Source: Angiostrongylus vasorum
Taxonomy: Eukaryota; Nematoda; Chromadorea; Rhabditida; Metastrongylidae
DNA: 64,000 nt
Direction of reading: 5' to 3'
Assembly: GCA_018806985.1 (NCBI GenBank)
Contig: JADANN010000057.1
Span: 1 to 64,000 of the forward strand
The first letter of the stretch is position 1; each line of letters starts with the position of its first letter. The notes beneath the pieces were generated by a model. That model saw nothing but the letters and a program-made list of their open reading frames with translations, was not told where the DNA came from and ran no database searches. The position numbers and the translations under genes are program-made. Below are positions 12,345 through 26,035 of the stretch, piece by piece.

Positions 12345-14694
12345 ACTTAATTACTTGGATACCTGGACGGTCCGTCTTCACGAGCTGTGCGGAGCCCAGC
12401 ACATACGCCATTCGTTCCTTTCTCTCGCAATCGTAGTTCGCGGTGGTGGTCTTGTTCGAGCATGGTAGCGCGTGCGAGTCTCATACCGTGACTGCGGGTA
12501 CAGCTGATTAAATTGTTTACGAACACGTCCGCTCAACGTGTAGGTGGTCGTTCAAGGGGACGTTTGCATTCTCTTGGAGTCCACTCCACTTCACCGTTCT
12601 TTTCGTCCATTTGTCGTCTCTTCTTCTCATTATGTGACCACCCCATCTATGTTTCGCTATCGATATGTATTCTCCTGGATCTCGAAGATGTGACAGATTT
12701 CGAAGGTCAGAGCTTCGCATTCCGGCTAGATATTGAGAGTACCGGTACATCGCTCGAGAGCTGCATGAGTAGTGCGAAGCATTCTTAACGTGGTTAAAGT
12801 ATCAAACCTACGTCTCTGCAGCATAACAGAGCGTTGGGAGGACCGTAGAATCGAAGAGATGAGCGAGGATTTTCGGGTGCTTCAGTTGGTCGGCGGCTTC
12901 CTTGAGAGGCCCGAATGTGGCCCAAGCTGCTGTCGCTCTTCTACCTATTTCCTCCTTCATGTTGTTTTTTTATGCTCATTGATCGCCCAAGGTATACGAG
13001 GTGGTCTCTGCAATGAGAGAGCCATCCAATTCAATTTTTTCGCCTTCGCCACATGGGTTTTTTCACAAAACGGGTCCTCTTTCGATTTATTCCCAGTCCG
13101 GTCTTTTCTCCCGCTTCGTTGAGCTCGTTGATTATCGTCTGTGCTTCGCTAATACTTCTTGACAAGATGACGATGTCGTCGGCAAAACGAAGGTCTGACA
13201 GGAATAGTCCATCAATACGTATGCCTATCTCATCCTCATGGAGTGACTTCATTATTCACTGCAGTGCGGCACTGAACAACTTTGGCGATATTGTGTCGCC
13301 CTGTCGAACCCCCTTTTCTGTGGGAATGATAATAGGCCGATGGAAAAGCTGTAATTTCGCAGTGCAGTTCCTATAACAGTCGCACAGAGTTCTTATATCG
13401 GACGGGTCTACTCCTTGGTCGACGAGCGTTGACAGCATGGCATTCGTTTCGACTCTGTCAAAAGGTTTTTTTCATAGTCGACAAAGGTTAGGACTAGAGG
13501 CAAGTGGTATTCCCGACAAACTTCGATGACCTTGGACACGGTTTGGATGTGGTCGATGGAGCAAAATCATTTTCGAAATCCTGCTGCCTCGACTGGTTGC
13601 ATCTCATCCAATGTCCTTGACATGCGCGAGAGGATAATCTTCGTGAAGAGCTTGTAGAGCACACTTAACAAGCATATGGGACCATAGTTACGAAGATCCC
13701 TTCGGTCTCCTTTTGGGACAGGATGGCCATAGGCGACCTCCTCCACTGGTCCTGCATTTTTCCCTTTTGAAGGTAGGCTGTCGTATAATTTGCGAGAAGT
13801 ACGTGTAAATTGTGGCTTCCAGCTCTAATGAAGTCGATGGTAATATAATCGGGTCCTGGAGCTGTGCCTCTTTTCGTGCTTTCTATAGCAACCCGAACCT
13901 CCGTTGGAAGAATTTCGGTTGGCTTTTCTCTAGGGGGGAAATTAGGGTCCGGGACGGGGATTGTGGAAAGCAAAAGGTTGGTGAAGAACGTTTTCGCTAT
14001 TAACCCCCATATCATGGCGGAAAGTCTTGACGATCCCATTTTTCGTTCATCAGGACTGACAGCGAAACATTATAATCACACAAGTCTCGACGGCATTCTT
14101 TCAGACAGCTGCTTTTCTCTGCTACTTCCAGTAGTTTCTTCAGCTTGTAGCATTGTAGATCTTCCTGCAAAGCTCTTCTGCAGCTGGCATTTATTACTAG
14201 CCATGCTTCACGTGTTTCAGTAGGGTCAAGCTTCAGTTTCCTTCTCTTTTCGAGCAACTCCTCAGTAGTGATGGAGATGCGATCCGATCTTCTTGCTTGA
14301 GGAACAGAAGAATTCGGCACAGCTTTTCAGTCCTTCGACGGGGAAAGGATCTCGTATGAGTTGACGAGATGGAAAATGGACGGGTGGACGACAAAGCCTA
14401 CGCCGCCGACATTTCGTGACGGGACCTTTTCTCCACGAATCGCAACGGTCCCGTTGTTTCGTTGGCGTATATCGGTCTTCTTGGTTTTCGTTTCTTGTAA
14501 TGCGATCATATAAAAAATTTGATGCGATTTGCGGCTACAAGAAATGCGTGAAGATCGCCGTATGTGGAGAGTGTTGTGGCATTATACGTGCATAGTAAGA
14601 AACAATCTCTACGGCGTGTCGTTCGTGTGTTCGTGAGATCCGGTTCCAAAGACGTCCTGCGTAACCCGAGATTTTCTGGCCTCTCACCGGTCCT
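12345..14694 (-). mobile_element. RTE LINE family 2, nearly full but decayed
   Basis: From the 5' end at 14694 the minus strand encodes RTGERPENLGLRRTSLEPDL and [14 protein letters not shown] (endonuclease start), [20 protein letters not shown] (catalytic Glu), then a deletion of most of the endonuclease near 14325. Next come a helical linker (ITTEELLEKRRKLKLDPTET), RT fingers with KRGTAPGPDYI, palm with KGVRQGDTISPKLFSAALQ and LRFADDIVILS (intact catalytic Asp pair), and the C-terminal HRWGGHIMRRRDDKWTKRT. The 3' end reads RERNEWRMCWAPHS and a TCCAAGTAATTAAGTAAT tail. Frameshifts break it into at least eight pieces. Confidence 0.9.
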
Positions 14695-16640
14695 CAAATA
14701 AACCAGAAAAATCCCAGTTCATGAAAAACACCTTTTGTGAAATAAAACATCTTCCAGGATGGATCACCAGTTAAGAATACTTCACCTAACGTATTAACTT
14801 TGTTGTTCAATGGATGTGATAACGACTTAAAAGAAGCTATAGAAAAAAATGAGCAGTATGGGCCGCACTCGGACGTCCCACAAATCAGCTTACTGATCCA
14901 CAGACTTACACCCTCATTTTTGACGCAACGATTATTCCAACGCTATGCTACGTAGCAGAAACATGGGCCCATACTTCAGTTATATCGATGACCTTGCAAA
15001 AAATACATACACACACAGGGCTCTTAAACGACGTTTTCCGAAGATGACTCGGTACACTCGATACATTCAGAGAGTGTTCTCAACATTTTTTTATGAAACA
15101 GATCTTAGCTAATACTTCTTCCATACACCTTCGGTGCTCATTGTGCTGATTGTATATCGCTTCCACCCCTTCACATGTGTTACGAAATCGTTATATCAGT
15201 GTCATCTGGATGGCACAGGCAATATAGAAAGGTCAGAACAGCTTTTTGACTAGCAGCGTTCTCTGATGCATCTTCAGTGCAAAATAAAGACGTTGTTCAG
15301 CTCGCATCTTTTTAAAGGGCGTGGACGGTCCTCGGTTTTCTATACAGCTTGGTACTCTATTCCACCAATCAGATTGGGGTAGCTGGAAAACCAAAGCTTC
15401 ATCGTAATCACTTCGTCCAGAAGGAATGTAAAAGCACCTCTATTAACTATCCTTCCATCCGCGTAGGTACTGTTCTTACAGTCTTCACCACTTTGTTAAT
15501 TAAGCTGTTAATAAATACAAGTAGTATAGGTCTATCGTACGTTGCTCGCTCCATTCGGTGGGCTTCATAGTTGTTGCTTATTCATACATAAATCTACCGC
15601 ATTTGTCTATCTCGCCATATCGTTATTGCTGTCCTGGTCTGCTGTTGAGATAAATGTAGGGCTGCGTAAGTTCATGACATACTATATAGAAAAAAAGAGA
15701 CACAAAAACCCTCGTAGCAATGCCAAGCAAGAATGGATGGATAGAGTTTATCATCGTACTAAACTTTGGTAGAACGACAGCCCAATATTTGATTTTCTTC
15801 GAAACTCGATGCCGCATTTTCATAACAACTTCATTTTCACATCGATCGCAGCAAGCCGGCACTACAATTTAACCTCAAATGCCTTGTTTATAAGACAGTG
15901 AACCTCCAACAGTAATACTTTCCTATTATGCTAAGACACTGTATTAGCCAACGCTGCAACGCAGATAGGTCGATTTAGAAAAATGGTGCCTTACAGATGT
16001 AACGCCAACTTCCTCTCGAACAACTCAATACCACGAAGCCATCTCCTTCGCAGCCCACCAGGACAACCGAGTCTCGAGCCCCAAATAAACAACTACTATT
16101 CAACTAATTATTTTGAACATTATTTAGTTATTCAATTCAAACCAAGACCACTGACCATTTTCTACAATATCAAAACAGTTTTCGCAGTTCACATCTTTGA
16201 AGAATACCCACCATTCAAGATCCAGTAGTATACGCCCTCTGAACATGCATCAATGAGCAGTTCACATAATGATACGATGACAGGTGGACGTATAGAACAA
16301 TGGAGTGGACCTTGAGAGAACGAAAACGACTTCGAAAGCGACCACTGAAACGATGGAATCCATTGTTTATTGCACTCGTTAGTCACCTATACTCACACCT
16401 GGGATCAAATTGAAGATCAGAATCGACAAACTAATGCGTACGCAAACATTCATGGAGAGCGGTTGCAAGACAGCGAAACGAATAGGTGAACTACTGAAGA
16501 CCTGAGCAGCATGTGAAAAGAACTTGCCTGAGTATTTACGTTGGTAGTTTCTTGCTCTAGTATTGCAAGTGTTTAAAAAATTCCAACCTCGCAACGGTTT
16601 ACCGCCTGATCGTGGCTAGAAGGTGTTTCTGAGCGTCGGC

Positions 16641-16886
16641 CTAGGGGCATTCAGTGAGGAGATTCTTCCACTTGGCAGAGTCTCCTAAGCTGAGAAGGAG
16701 TTCGGCGTTTCCATCAGCAAGCCTAGCTAAGAGTAAACCAACAGCAGGGTCCATCACCGTCCTTGTATCAAAGTCGCTTGGCGGCAAATCTCCCTCTGAT
16801 CCACTAGGGCAGCGACTGCCCGTGATGCTGGTGTCCACGCAACCAGTGGGGACGGGCCATCCAAATATCCAAGTAATCAGATAAAA
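16641..16886. repeat. GC-rich repeat-like segment, block copy 2
   Basis: Copy of 1952-2197. In this copy a homopolymer change shifts the upstream minus-strand frame, but the GC-rich frame itself is unchanged. Confidence 0.4.
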
Positions 16887-16975
16887 GGATAAAGGATTAA
16901 GCCCTTGGCATTGATCAATCCTCGAGGGATACGCCATGCATTCGAGTTCATTAAGTATCGTTGGACGTGATTGGG
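16886..16975 (-). repeat. SINE family 1 tail fragment, block copy 2
   Basis: Copy of 2198-2290. Confidence 0.7.
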
Positions 16976-18166
16976 AATATTGGAGAAAAATAACGATGCG
17001 ACTTGGTCTATCACTCTTAACAAATGCCATATCTGGAAGTTACACGAGGAAAGTAAGAGAAAAGAGAGACCGAAAAGAAGTGAACTGTGTTATGTTATGT
17101 GAGAACTGTGAGAATTTTTTGTTGTACATACAAATATTGCATGTGTTCATGATTTCAATTCGATGATCCCAAAAATAACCAGCTTTAGAAAATGTAATAT
17201 TAGAAATTCTTTCTTTGCAACAACGATCCGTTCAGCAGCTGATCACTCGCACTTTAGGTTGGAACATCATGTCGGTTAGTCTTAGTGGATGAAAACTCAT
17301 AGACAAATACGCACACAGCCTTCAGCTTCTATTACCTCGAAGAATATGAAAGAGCTGAGTAACGAACCGCTGACCATTAGTTGTGCAGTTTTATAAACCA
17401 GAGATGAAACAGGAATTTTTTTTCAACTGATTAGTATAAATGTACTTCCGCATTTTTGCGATTGCGATCATAGCAGACAATGGCATGCCGCTCGATCGGA
17501 CCTACGTCACAGTCCCGCATTATTTCATTGCATTCTTTCAACGGTTTTATTTACATCTGACAGTTTTTCTGCGAATGGTCCCATTATTGGATAGAATTGC
17601 ATCGGAAAAGCAAAGCAAGTAATTTTCAAATAAAAACTCTGGTGTACCTCACGTGCCTCATGCAAGTATGATATCGATGATTCTTCTTAGCTTCATTCAA
17701 ACAGTCCTATAATTAGCATGTGTGGAAACTGTGCCGCAATATCGTCCACAATTATTTATAAACTTCCATAAAATTATAGAAGGACATAGTTGAGGTAGTT
17801 GATGTTTTTATTATCTCGACAAACCTATCAGTCACAGACATCTTCAGCCAGATTGCTCGTGAAAATTCGATGCGGTTATTACCTAGCTTTCTCTCGAGAT
17901 CACAAATAAGCGGACTGCTAATTCTGAAAAAATTGTCTCAGTTGGTATAAATGAAGTATTAAGAGCCGACAGAACAGAAACAACCGGTTTAAAAGTTTTA
18001 AGCAGCAATAAAAGCACGTACTTGAATTCAAAGTTCGAGTGCTCGATGTCAGCAGGTATTAATTGCATTACGTCTTTGTGTCCTAAGCATTTGCAACACA
18101 AAAATGTTCGCCTGGGAACTCTTCCAGAAAACTGGAATCGCGAACAGTGATGAAAAAAAGAACAAA

Positions 18167-18442
18167 GCTCTGCGCGTTGATCAATCCATGAGGGATGCGC
18201 CATCCATTCGACTTCATTAGCCATTTTTCGAGGTGATTGAATGCAGATGTGGCCTTTACAATAAGTCACAGTGGCCTATCGATGCATCGAGTCAGCACTG
18301 CCAGCTTCTCAGACAAGTCTGGCACCAATGTCCCGCCCCCGGAGGAATGGAAGGCTTGGTGAACCTCCGGAGATCGATCCCATGTGTATTGCAGGGCGCT
18401 TGCGACCACAGCGCAACACGCTCCCTTGCCAGCGGTAAAAAG
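18167..18442 (-). repeat. SINE family 1, block copy 2
   Basis: Copy of 3479-3755; a nearby A-run (A5 instead of A6) fuses two short frames that are separate in copy 1. Confidence 0.8.
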
Positions 18443-19227
18443 ACGAAGAATACTTTATGATTAGCATAGTTACATCTGAAGCAATAAAATTTCTATCAAA
18501 ACAGGCGAAACACTACGACTGACGAAAATTCAAAAGATCATGTTGAAGATAACGTGCCGAAAGGCGTCAACTTCACTATGAGTGAGCCCACACATGAGGC
18601 GCGGCGCACTGGTTTATGGATATTGTCGTTCTATTCTTGGATTCCCTCACATTTTTTTCCATGTCTCTCTAACTTCTACGTGTCATTGTTCCATGTTCTT
18701 CTTGGACACCGCTAGTGAGTGATGAGAAAAAATTCGTTCATTACCTAACGATGATGCCATTAGCTGTTCGCATGATATTGTGTCATACCTGAGGTGATCT
18801 TCTGCGTCTCTTTCATCTTTTTTCATGTCCAGTGATTTCATTCCATCGTTCGAAGCGAGTTTTCGCAAGTTTAGCTGAAAACACCTGGCTATGGACCAGC
18901 ACCCGAATAAGATCAATGTTCCACAATCCATCGGTTGAATACAAAGAGTTATGAACGTGTTATATGACCAGAAAGTAATTTAACTACGTGAAAATTTCGA
19001 AAGAAAGGCAGTTATTGTCAATCTTGTGCACTAAATAGTTTTTGCAATAGAAAACATTCAACGCTTTCATGAGTGCGGTCATTTCCACGTGGCTGGCGCA
19101 AAGGCCGAGTGTCATTGGAGTGTGATTGAAATGCGTTTTGAAATCAAGACGTACGATCCGAAACACACAGCAGCGTACATCAAGACAAATCATTACAGCC
19201 GCACTTGCCGTTTCCGCATGGCGATGT

Positions 19228-21222
19228 GTTCCAGAGGGTTGCAATAGCTTTCCTTAAATCGATGAAGGTGAGACGGAGGGATCTTTTTTGTTCTTGCGAT
19301 AGTTCCATGAGTATTGCTATCGTGTGCATGTGGTCGACCACAGTGAATCCATTTCGAAAGCTTGCTTACTCACATGGCTGTCCTTCTTTAAGTGTTTTGC
19401 AAATCCTCTCGAACAGATTGCCTGATAGGTGTAGATATCGTGAAGTTCACTCTTTTTGAATTACTACACAATCTTGCTAGTATCCGATTGAATATGAGAC
19501 TGCATTCCGACTGCTAACGTGTGAAGAACCAGGCCAGTGTGCTCACGAGGACTGGAGGAAGGTTGTCCAGATGTCCAGATCTTATTCGTTTCCGAACACG
19601 TCTTGTTGGATTCTACAGCGGCGAAATAGAATCTCTATTTCGAAAGAGAGAAATGGTATAATGATGTATCATTCTCCTTCATTTTATATGAGTGAAGAGA
19701 ACAATGCTGCTGTTGTGATCCGAGTAGTAACCACGAATGATTTTCTCCATTGCCTTTCTGCAAACTGTAATTGATCGGTCCAAGAGTTGGAGTCCAACCA
19801 GTATTAGTTTTGTAATTGGTAAACTTTCGGTGGTCTTTGCGAATGCTTTTTCCCAGCCTCTGCAGCTTCGGCCATTGCTGATGTTCATCTTTCTTTAGGA
19901 ACAACTTTTATCGCCTTTGTAAACTGTTTTGCAAAGTCAGACGTGAGTTGGCTGTTGCCTTTGGCTGAGGCGGTTAACGTTTGTGCATCAGCTGGGCGCT
20001 CCTGGAGACAGAAGCCTCTCTGCGACATTCGAAGTCTTAGCTTCCATATCTCCAAAGGACCGATTGCATTTTCGTCGGTGTTATGAGGAACGGCATCTTT
20101 CCAACAACCAATTAACGAACACGATAAAATACAGTTTGTGATGGTTTTGAAGATTCGTTTTTTTGGATTTAGAGGATGCTTTTATTTCTTTGCGCGAGAA
20201 ATGGAATCTTGTACTCAGGAGACGATGGTCTTGTCCTGTTCGGGAATTCGGGACAACGGTGCCATCGGCTATGCAAAACCTTCGATTCACTATGACGTGG
20301 TGTATTTCGTTATAGTGCTCTCAACTGGGCGACTCTCACGTCTAGCGTTGAGAGTAACACTCAGCGTGAACTGAAACAACGCTCTCACCCTACTCGTTCC
20401 ATTCTAATCCGTGAATCCCAATGCGACTTTTCTTAAGCATTCCTTTGCTTCTAGTCTTATTGTTGGACTCTCTAACAGTGACCTGAAAGAATGTACGGCC
20501 TTTTGTGTAGAACTTTTTCAAGTCCGTATAGAACGGCTCCACTTGGTCTTCGGCATGGGTAGACGTTGGTGGGTAGACGACGAAGACTGTCGAAGTCGGT
20601 CTTGATCAACATCCCTTCAGTCGTTAGCGTTCCAGTCGGGTTGTTAAATGTTCGAATAAGTCGATATTCATGGCCAAACTCGTTTATACGAGAACTCTGA
20701 AGTCATCGAGTCCTCGATTGTTCCATGTTCCGTTCCTGCATCACCAAGTTCTCTATCTAAGACTCAGATGCAAGCGAGAGTGCATTGTAGGCACACTTCG
20801 TCACCTCAGTCCTTCGAAATTTAAGCAGCCCAGAATAGCCTCTGAGCTTTCAACAGCCTTTCCTCACTATTTCTTTCCAAAGCTACAGTATCGGGGCTTT
20901 TTTGGGGTTAAGGGAATGGGGCCCACTTATTTTACCATGTTTAGCCTTCGACACCTGTGTATGGCTTGTTGAGTCTTGAGCGCAGAGACCGGGTATATTC
21001 ACCGGTAGCTTGCCAGTTTGTCGCAGAGTACAGGATTGCTTTATTTGTTGTAGGGGACTCCTAATCGCCTCCTGCACACTTGCCACTCACTTCATTTCAA
21101 GCTTTTGCCCGAGTTAGCTCGTATCATTCACCTTGCATAGTGAGCAAGCACGAATGCGTGAACGTGTTCTCGTAAACGCAAGAGTATTTGCAAAATCTGC
21201 GCAGCAGGAACAAACACTAACT
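19228..21222 (-). mobile_element. RTE LINE family 1 fragment, block copy 2
   Basis: Copy of 4540-6535 with the same truncations, stops and frameshifts, so the element was already dead before the block was duplicated. Confidence 0.85.
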
Positions 21223-21817
21223 TAGTGAACAACCGAGGGTAATAGAAAGTTGGACCTGAGAATTTCTGCACAATCTGCCAAAAGCTATCATCACTCAATG
21301 TTCTTAAAGAATTGAACTGCAGAGGCTCATGGACATACAAACATATCTTAGATATTTAGACAAGCTCCATCATCTCAACTTCTAATCCCAGATGCTGCTT
21401 ACGGTTGCGCATTTTACAGGAACGCTCCTCTTGAATGCCGAGGAATTGCAAGGTTTTCAGTAGTTGTGATGTAAACATTTACTAAAGAGCCTCACAGTGA
21501 TTCCTGGCTGATAACTTTTAGCGTGAGCTTGGCTTCCTAAACTACGATTAAGTTGAGCTGCTTTTCGGTAATATGACTCCCACCCTGGATGAAAATACGC
21601 GATCCTCCTTTCCATGAGAAATCCACACAGGAGGAATTGTTACGAAATTTTGTACAATTCGCAAATGAATTCAGATTTGATACGGAAGGTTCGAATTTTA
21701 ATTGATGTCGAAATTTTTATCGGCACGTAATCGCCAAATTTGTTGTCGCTCATTTTGATTCATTTCGTAATACAAAGCACGATTCCAGCCCAGCGTAATC
21801 ATCAGACTTAGGCAACT

Positions 21818-23857
21818 CATAGTTTGTCCAATTCAAGATATTTTTTATTCTGTACATAGTTGCGCAGCTTAACGTTGCTGTTTTTTAGTACGACATTAAC
21901 CCATCTCGAAATGACTGACACGAAGCGAATCTGCTTCATTGTAATCCGAAATCTTATCAGATCTAATCACTTTGATTTAGACTTTGTAAAATAAAGAAAA
22001 ACTCGAAATCTGATCAGATCCGGGCACGCACTTCCAAGTAGAAGAATTAGCAGCATTTGACAAATGTATTTCTTGTCAACTTGGTACTACCCCCTACTAA
22101 TAGACTACTGAAGTCTACCAAGCGGTTTCATGAACAATCTCTACAGATCGGATCCCACATTTTCATTTATTATCGAGAAACTCATTTATGCCATCAATCG
22201 CAACCTCTCCTCTTTCATCGTGTTCGTCCTGATCTATCTAAAAACTTCTCAACAGTTCCCAGATTTTCCTCTTATCTTCTTGTCCAGTCAACCTTCGCTT
22301 TCTTGCGCAAACATTTTATGCGATACTTTTGATAGATAAAACTTCACACCGATTCCTCTTTTATGTATGTCTACTGCGAATTTTTATGGCTTTTCATCAA
22401 TGAAACTGTTAAGCATTTTCGAATAGCATACAGTTTAAAGTCTTTCTAATATTGTGGTTGTTTCAATTTCATCCAGAACTATTTGACTAAATGATTCTCT
22501 GATTCTTCGTTTTTCTGATAAGCAAGCACAACTTTGTTACTTTATTCTTCATTCACAAAAAAGCTGACATTTTTGCCGATTATGCCTTCGTCAAAGGCTA
22601 GAGAGGTCAACTTCACTGCAATATAATCAGCCATAACCAAAAAAGAAAAGTCACGAAGCCCGGACTTCAATCGCACTGGAAACAAAGTAGCTTTTTCGCT
22701 CACTCACTGCTTTCTAAGAGACTTACACTGTCTATTCCACGTTGAGACCAACAGTAGAGGGATCATATAGATTAGTAATGCGCTCCGTTGGCGTTAAAGT
22801 ATCTGTTGTCATTGCAAATACGAACGTGCACACAGATAGGGATCTGTTACCAAGCAACACCAAAACGACTTTTTTTTGCAACATCTCCTTTCAAATTAAA
22901 CTCACTGCAACAACTCTCATTTCAATTCTTCAAGAACGGGTAGTTGAATGAAAAAAAGAGAGTATGAGCCTAGTCAATGACGATAAATATGCACTGTCCA
23001 AACGGTCTCTAGATAACAATTTCTCCGTTTATTAGCATGTTATCTGCTACCTGATGTTACCCATTTTATCACATTAAAATATAAAAATGGGAGGGGTGTG
23101 CGGAAAACATGTGAAATATGAGGTCCACGCTTACTCGATCAGTCTAGTGGTCAGTTGGTCAGAGGGCCTCTAAGAAGACCGTACCCTATTGCCACTGTAC
23201 TGAACTGGTCGCTTTCTGATAAACAAATTCGAGGACCAAGAATTGCTTCTGGAGAACATGAAGTGTCAGGCAGCGAATTAGACATCAAACCAATTCTGAT
23301 TCGATGTCACACCATAATATATCTCGTAACATTGATTCGGCGTCTACCAAATAAATTAACCACTACACTTATTGGGATGTTGTCGTCATTCTATGTTTTG
23401 CTGACCTGGACATAGCCGTTACTTTTTTGCTCACAATAGAAAAAAACAGTCCATATTCACAGCATTCAGCATCAATCAAGTTACAAAACATATTTGTTTC
23501 CAATAGAAATAAAGACCACGTGTAGTGCTGCGTTGAAACACTATAACTGCATTCGAATAATAGCAGCGATGCACCACAACACTCTCATTGACATGACACA
23601 TTGTGCAGCTTTTTGCAATAACACAGCGCATCAAATCTCAGAAGGCGAAGAGCGCTGGTTTGGAAATTTGTCTTTCTCATGTGATAAGAATAAAAGTGAA
23701 CGCAGCTGAGACAACCCTTCCATTACCGCACAGGACCACATGAAAAAAAAATTTTCGACCAAAAAAGTAGACATTCCGCTACTGTTAGAGGATACACGAC
23801 TCTGATATTTGAGAAAGCACCACCGTAGGTCAGGACAAAAGTTCATAAGTTGCATGC
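21818..23857. other. No gene seen
   Basis: AT-rich DNA without repeats I could match elsewhere in the window; only short unrecognised frames. Confidence 0.6.
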
Positions 23858-23937
23858 GAAATTAACAGAGGCAAGCACAATGATGCTGAGATATTTGCAA
23901 AACTCCGTACCTCAGGTGTCTGCTGTGGGGGAACAAA
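23858..23937 (+). repeat. Interspersed repeat family 2 fragment
   Basis: Contains TGCTGAGATATTTGCAAAAC and GTGTCTGCTGTGGGGGAAC, shared with 62640-62760 (same strand) and 29030-29115 (opposite strand). Directly followed by the RTE fragment. Confidence 0.7.
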
Positions 23938-25140
23938 CCGATACTGATCCACATCTCTTTAATCGTAAACTTCCGTTTCGGGATTTTATTTACTCGAATG
24001 AACCGATGTTCACGGACAAATTCGTGTTGACGAGAACGCTGACGCCGCCGACTCCTCTACTTTCGCATGTTCCGAGGAACAGTTATTTTCCGGTGTCAAA
24101 GACGGCGTTGAATTGGTGGCGTCGTCTGGTCTCGGCGAGGCCGATGACGTCGTACCTTATCCTTCTTGCTTGCATGATCAACTGTCCTATAGAGGACTCA
24201 GATGCAAGTGTGCACGCATTGTAGGCACAGACCATCACAGTAGTACTTTGCGATTTAGGCAGCTTGGAATGGACCTGAGATTTTAGCAGTCTCTTCGTTC
24301 TCGTCCTAACTAACTCTGCCGAATCGGGGGTCTCTTTCGGGTTCAGGAGATGAGGCCCGTTAGCTTTAGTGATGATGCCCACTTATAACTTACTGAGCTT
24401 TGAAGATGAGGGCTCAGTATACTCATGGGTAGACTGCCAGTCTCTCACAGAGTGGACATGGAGCTTATTTGTTGGAGGCGACTCCAACCGCCTCCCATAT
24501 GCTTTCCTGCTACTCGATTGCAGAATTTTGCCTGAATTGACTCGTAGAATACAATCGGCATAAACGAGAGCACAACCACACAGGCATGCATGAATACTCC
24601 TTGTAAATTCAGAGAGTATGTGCCAAATCGGCGCTGCAGAAACAGGGAGACTATCCCCTGACCTGCGTTTCAGGGAAGCAAAGGTCGTTTTGGTCCGCGA
24701 TTAACCACCTATCGTCCAACTTGGGACGCACCACGTAGCGACGCTGCTAACCGGCTCCAGATCGGTTGTACGAGCGAGATCCCTGGCTATTCGAGATAGG
24801 GTGCGTAATTTCGTAAGGATTTGCCACGCGGAAGTTTCTATTGTTGATACAGAGGAAATCCCAGTTTCTGCAAACGAACTTTTTCATCAATTATAATGTC
24901 TTAATGAATATATGACGTTATTAAGAAATGTACGCAAAATAAGCTTCATGACGGCGACGTAACCAACGAACAAAGGCAAACAAATAAGTAAGAGGTAACA
25001 GTGAAGATGAGAGATTAACTGTTGCAATTAACTGAAAATGTGAGTTGAAATGAGGGATTAGCTTTCTGCAATGAACTGGTGATGTAATACGAGAAAGAAG
25101 CTCCATATACCACACCCAACTCAACGAAGAATGAAGAGGA
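23938..25140 (-). mobile_element. RTE LINE family 1 fragment (5'UTR and endonuclease start)
   Basis: The minus strand from 24382 encodes MGIITKANGPHLLNPKETPD and then the endonuclease start [35 protein letters not shown], after a long 5'UTR. Homology to the copy at 31740-35421 continues through the UTR and a further 240 bp (24895-25140 versus 35165-35421), so the family's 5' region is longer than the coding start suggests. Everything after the endonuclease N-terminus is missing. Confidence 0.85.
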
Positions 25141-25499
25141 GTACGCGGAGGTTGCAAATGTTTACAATCTGCGTAAGCCAATGGATGACTAGGTGAAGAT
25201 TGTGGGCTTGGGAGGCGTTCGCCCTTCACCAACGCATTTAATCGCTAAGCCTTGTGGACAGCCATGCACTTATTTGCATTGGAAATAAAAGATAATGGCA
25301 AAGAAATTAAAAAATCTCTTGACGAGGAGTTTTTAATGCGATTTAACAATAACTTAGAATACAGTTTACGACTGAAATTCCATACAAGATGCTTGTGAGA
25401 TGTGTGCAAAGTCATGTTATAGAATTGAAACAGTGATAGGCAACAATTCTTGAAAAAAGCCTTACTGAGTGGATACGTCTGGCTTTGAAAACGAGCACC

Positions 25500-26035
25500 G
25501 TTAAAGAAAACGTGATCAACTAAGGAAATTTGCGTTGTATATATTTAAAACTAGATCTTTTGTCACGCCATCAAAGATTCCACGGATCTTCCTTATAAAG
25601 GGTTCTCATGCCGCTTAGTCCCGAGGCAACATACGTTGTAATAGGGATTAATCGCGTGCCAAAAAGGACTTTACGCTTTCCTTTGACTTAATGGATCCAA
25701 GCGACAAGCTTCCTGTTTTTTCTATGCCCATTTGGCGAATACATTCTGTGTTTGAGAGAACGTATTCGTGGATGCGCTCGTTAGTGTGTACTCGTTTAGG
25801 TTGATTGTATTCCATGAGTGAAATAGGCCAAAATTTTGCAATCAAGTGATTCGGACGTATAAGGGAGGCCGTTAGAAGTCGCCTCCAACAAAAAAACTCC
25901 ATGTCCACTTAGGGAGAGAATGACAAGGTACCCGTGAGTGTACCCAAACTCTACCTTAAGGACTCAGAAAGCTGTCTTTATATCAAACGCCTAACACAAT
26001 AAAAAAAAGTGGGCCTCACTCCGCCTACCTGGTGG
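25500..26035 (+). mobile_element. RTE LINE family 1 5'UTR fragment
   Basis: Matches the 5'UTR of the plus-strand copy at 30280-30760: GGATCCAAGCG, GAATACATTCTGTGT, GGCGACTTCTAACGGCC (read in reverse), GTACCCGTGAGTGTACCC. No coding part remains. Confidence 0.7.

Larger units (their letters stand above)
14695..21817. repeat. 7.1-kb duplicated block, copy 2
   Basis: Direct copy of 1-7132, nine bases shorter overall. Its left edge follows directly on the 5' end of the RTE element at 12345-14694. Its right edge is at GGCAACT; copy 1 continues there into an inverted repeat, while copy 2 continues into unrelated AT-rich DNA. Confidence 0.95.
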
